DNA from: Roseivirga sp. BDSF3-8
Lineage (GTDB): Bacteria; Bacteroidota; Bacteroidia; Cytophagales; Cyclobacteriaceae
DNA length: 64,000 nucleotides
Direction of reading: 5' to 3'
Assembly: GCF_041449215.1 (NCBI RefSeq)
Contig: NZ_JBGNFV010000001.1
Span: 5,225,001 to 5,289,000 of the forward strand
Below, in pieces: positions 63,751 through 64,000 of this stretch. The translations under genes and the position numbers were made by a program. How positions within the stretch are numbered: the first letter of the stretch is position 1; the number at the start of each line of letters is the position of its first letter. Below the pieces are notes generated by a model. It was not told the DNA's origin, made no database searches, and saw nothing but the letters and a program-made list of their open reading frames with translations.

Positions 63751-64000
63751 AGCTTCAGTTCAATTAGTTTTTAATTTTTTGTATTAGATAATTAGACGTT
63801 TAAAATTAACAAAAACACTTAATATACCAATGTTTATTTTGCGTTAACTCTTACTCCTTAATAGTTAGCGTATTACGTAATGACTACAGCATGTCTACTC
63901 TATTACGAAGCCGAGTATTATTTATATCAAAGCGGAAAATAACAAAGAGCATGAGAAAAGTAGGCTACCCGCCTTTCATTCAAAGTAGTCTCAACAGAGA
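63751..64000. other. AT-rich end of the window
   Basis: No gene. A near-palindrome GTTAGCGTATTACGTAATGAC lies at about 63862-63882. Contains the probable promoter of the small membrane protein. Confidence 0.3.

Noticed and set aside
1-64000. tRNA, rRNA, diversity-generating retroelement or prophage genes
   Set aside because: Looked for cloverleaf-like tRNA sequence, reverse transcriptase motifs and phage structural genes; none was seen by eye.

Overview
The window looks like a chromosomal segment of a Cytophagales-type member of the Bacteroidota. This rests on a type IX secretion C-terminal domain on a GH81 glucanase, a full hybrid two-component system (propeller-Y_Y_Y-kinase-receiver-AraC), DUF6090 and DUF1080 proteins, an M57-like metalloprotease, many lipoproteins, few Shine-Dalgarno sequences and TAnnTTTG promoter boxes. 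Genus and species cannot be set from the sequence alone.

Layout. 1-4.4 kb: edge of a secreted protein, an IS200/IS605 transposase, a duplicated scrap of a HEAT-repeat gene, and two secreted proteins. 4.6-9.0 kb: a 1476-residue GH81 beta-1,3-glucanase. 9.4-11.7 kb: a conserved Bacteroidota protein with a repeat-derived tail, and AT-rich hypotheticals. 12-15.9 kb: FAD amine oxidase, Crp/Fnr-like regulator, a beta-barrel-like protein cut by an in-frame stop, and a lipoprotein. 16.2-19.2 kb: a four-gene operon (methyltransferase, HypE/PurM-like protein, ThiE/TenI-like protein, Trm112-like zinc protein) directly downstream of a clear TPP riboswitch and a TAnnTTTG promoter box. 19.9-22.5 and 33.8-35.1 kb: homologous repeat arrays flanking a giant LamG-type protein and the hybrid two-component regulator. 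35-44.8 kb: GH27 alpha-galactosidase, PAP2 phosphatase, stand-alone receiver, M57-like protease, a 13-unit tandem array and a formylglycine-generating-enzyme homologue. 45-51.5 kb: BI-1 membrane protein, CPBP protease, a paralogue of the 9.7 kb gene between repeat arrays, and a DUF6090 protein. 52-54.7 kb: an alternating A/B tandem array and a DUF1080 lipoprotein. 55-59.1 kb: an AT-rich island in which three gene units each end 8-13 bp before a 131-133 bp imperfect palindrome, an integron-cassette-like layout, with a broken tyrosine-recombinase fragment inside it. 59.2-62.5 kb: a HEPN-motif protein and a large nuclease-like SEC-C protein. 62.5-64 kb: mostly non-coding, with one small membrane protein.

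Three things stand out. (1) The TPP-riboswitch operon encodes a ThiE-like protein whose usual pyrophosphate-binding positions differ, together with a methyltransferase and a Trm112-like protein, known elsewhere as a methyltransferase partner. This suggests an uncharacterised thiamin-linked pathway. (2) The cassette island carries a translationally coupled RuvC-fold-like protein and Ser/Thr kinase of unknown role. (3) Much of the non-coding DNA is built from one shared set of short palindromic words whose stems vary in a compensatory way, assembled into at least four tandem arrays.

All assignments come from reading the sequence and from recalled family motifs; no database search was run. Positions of internal domains are approximate.
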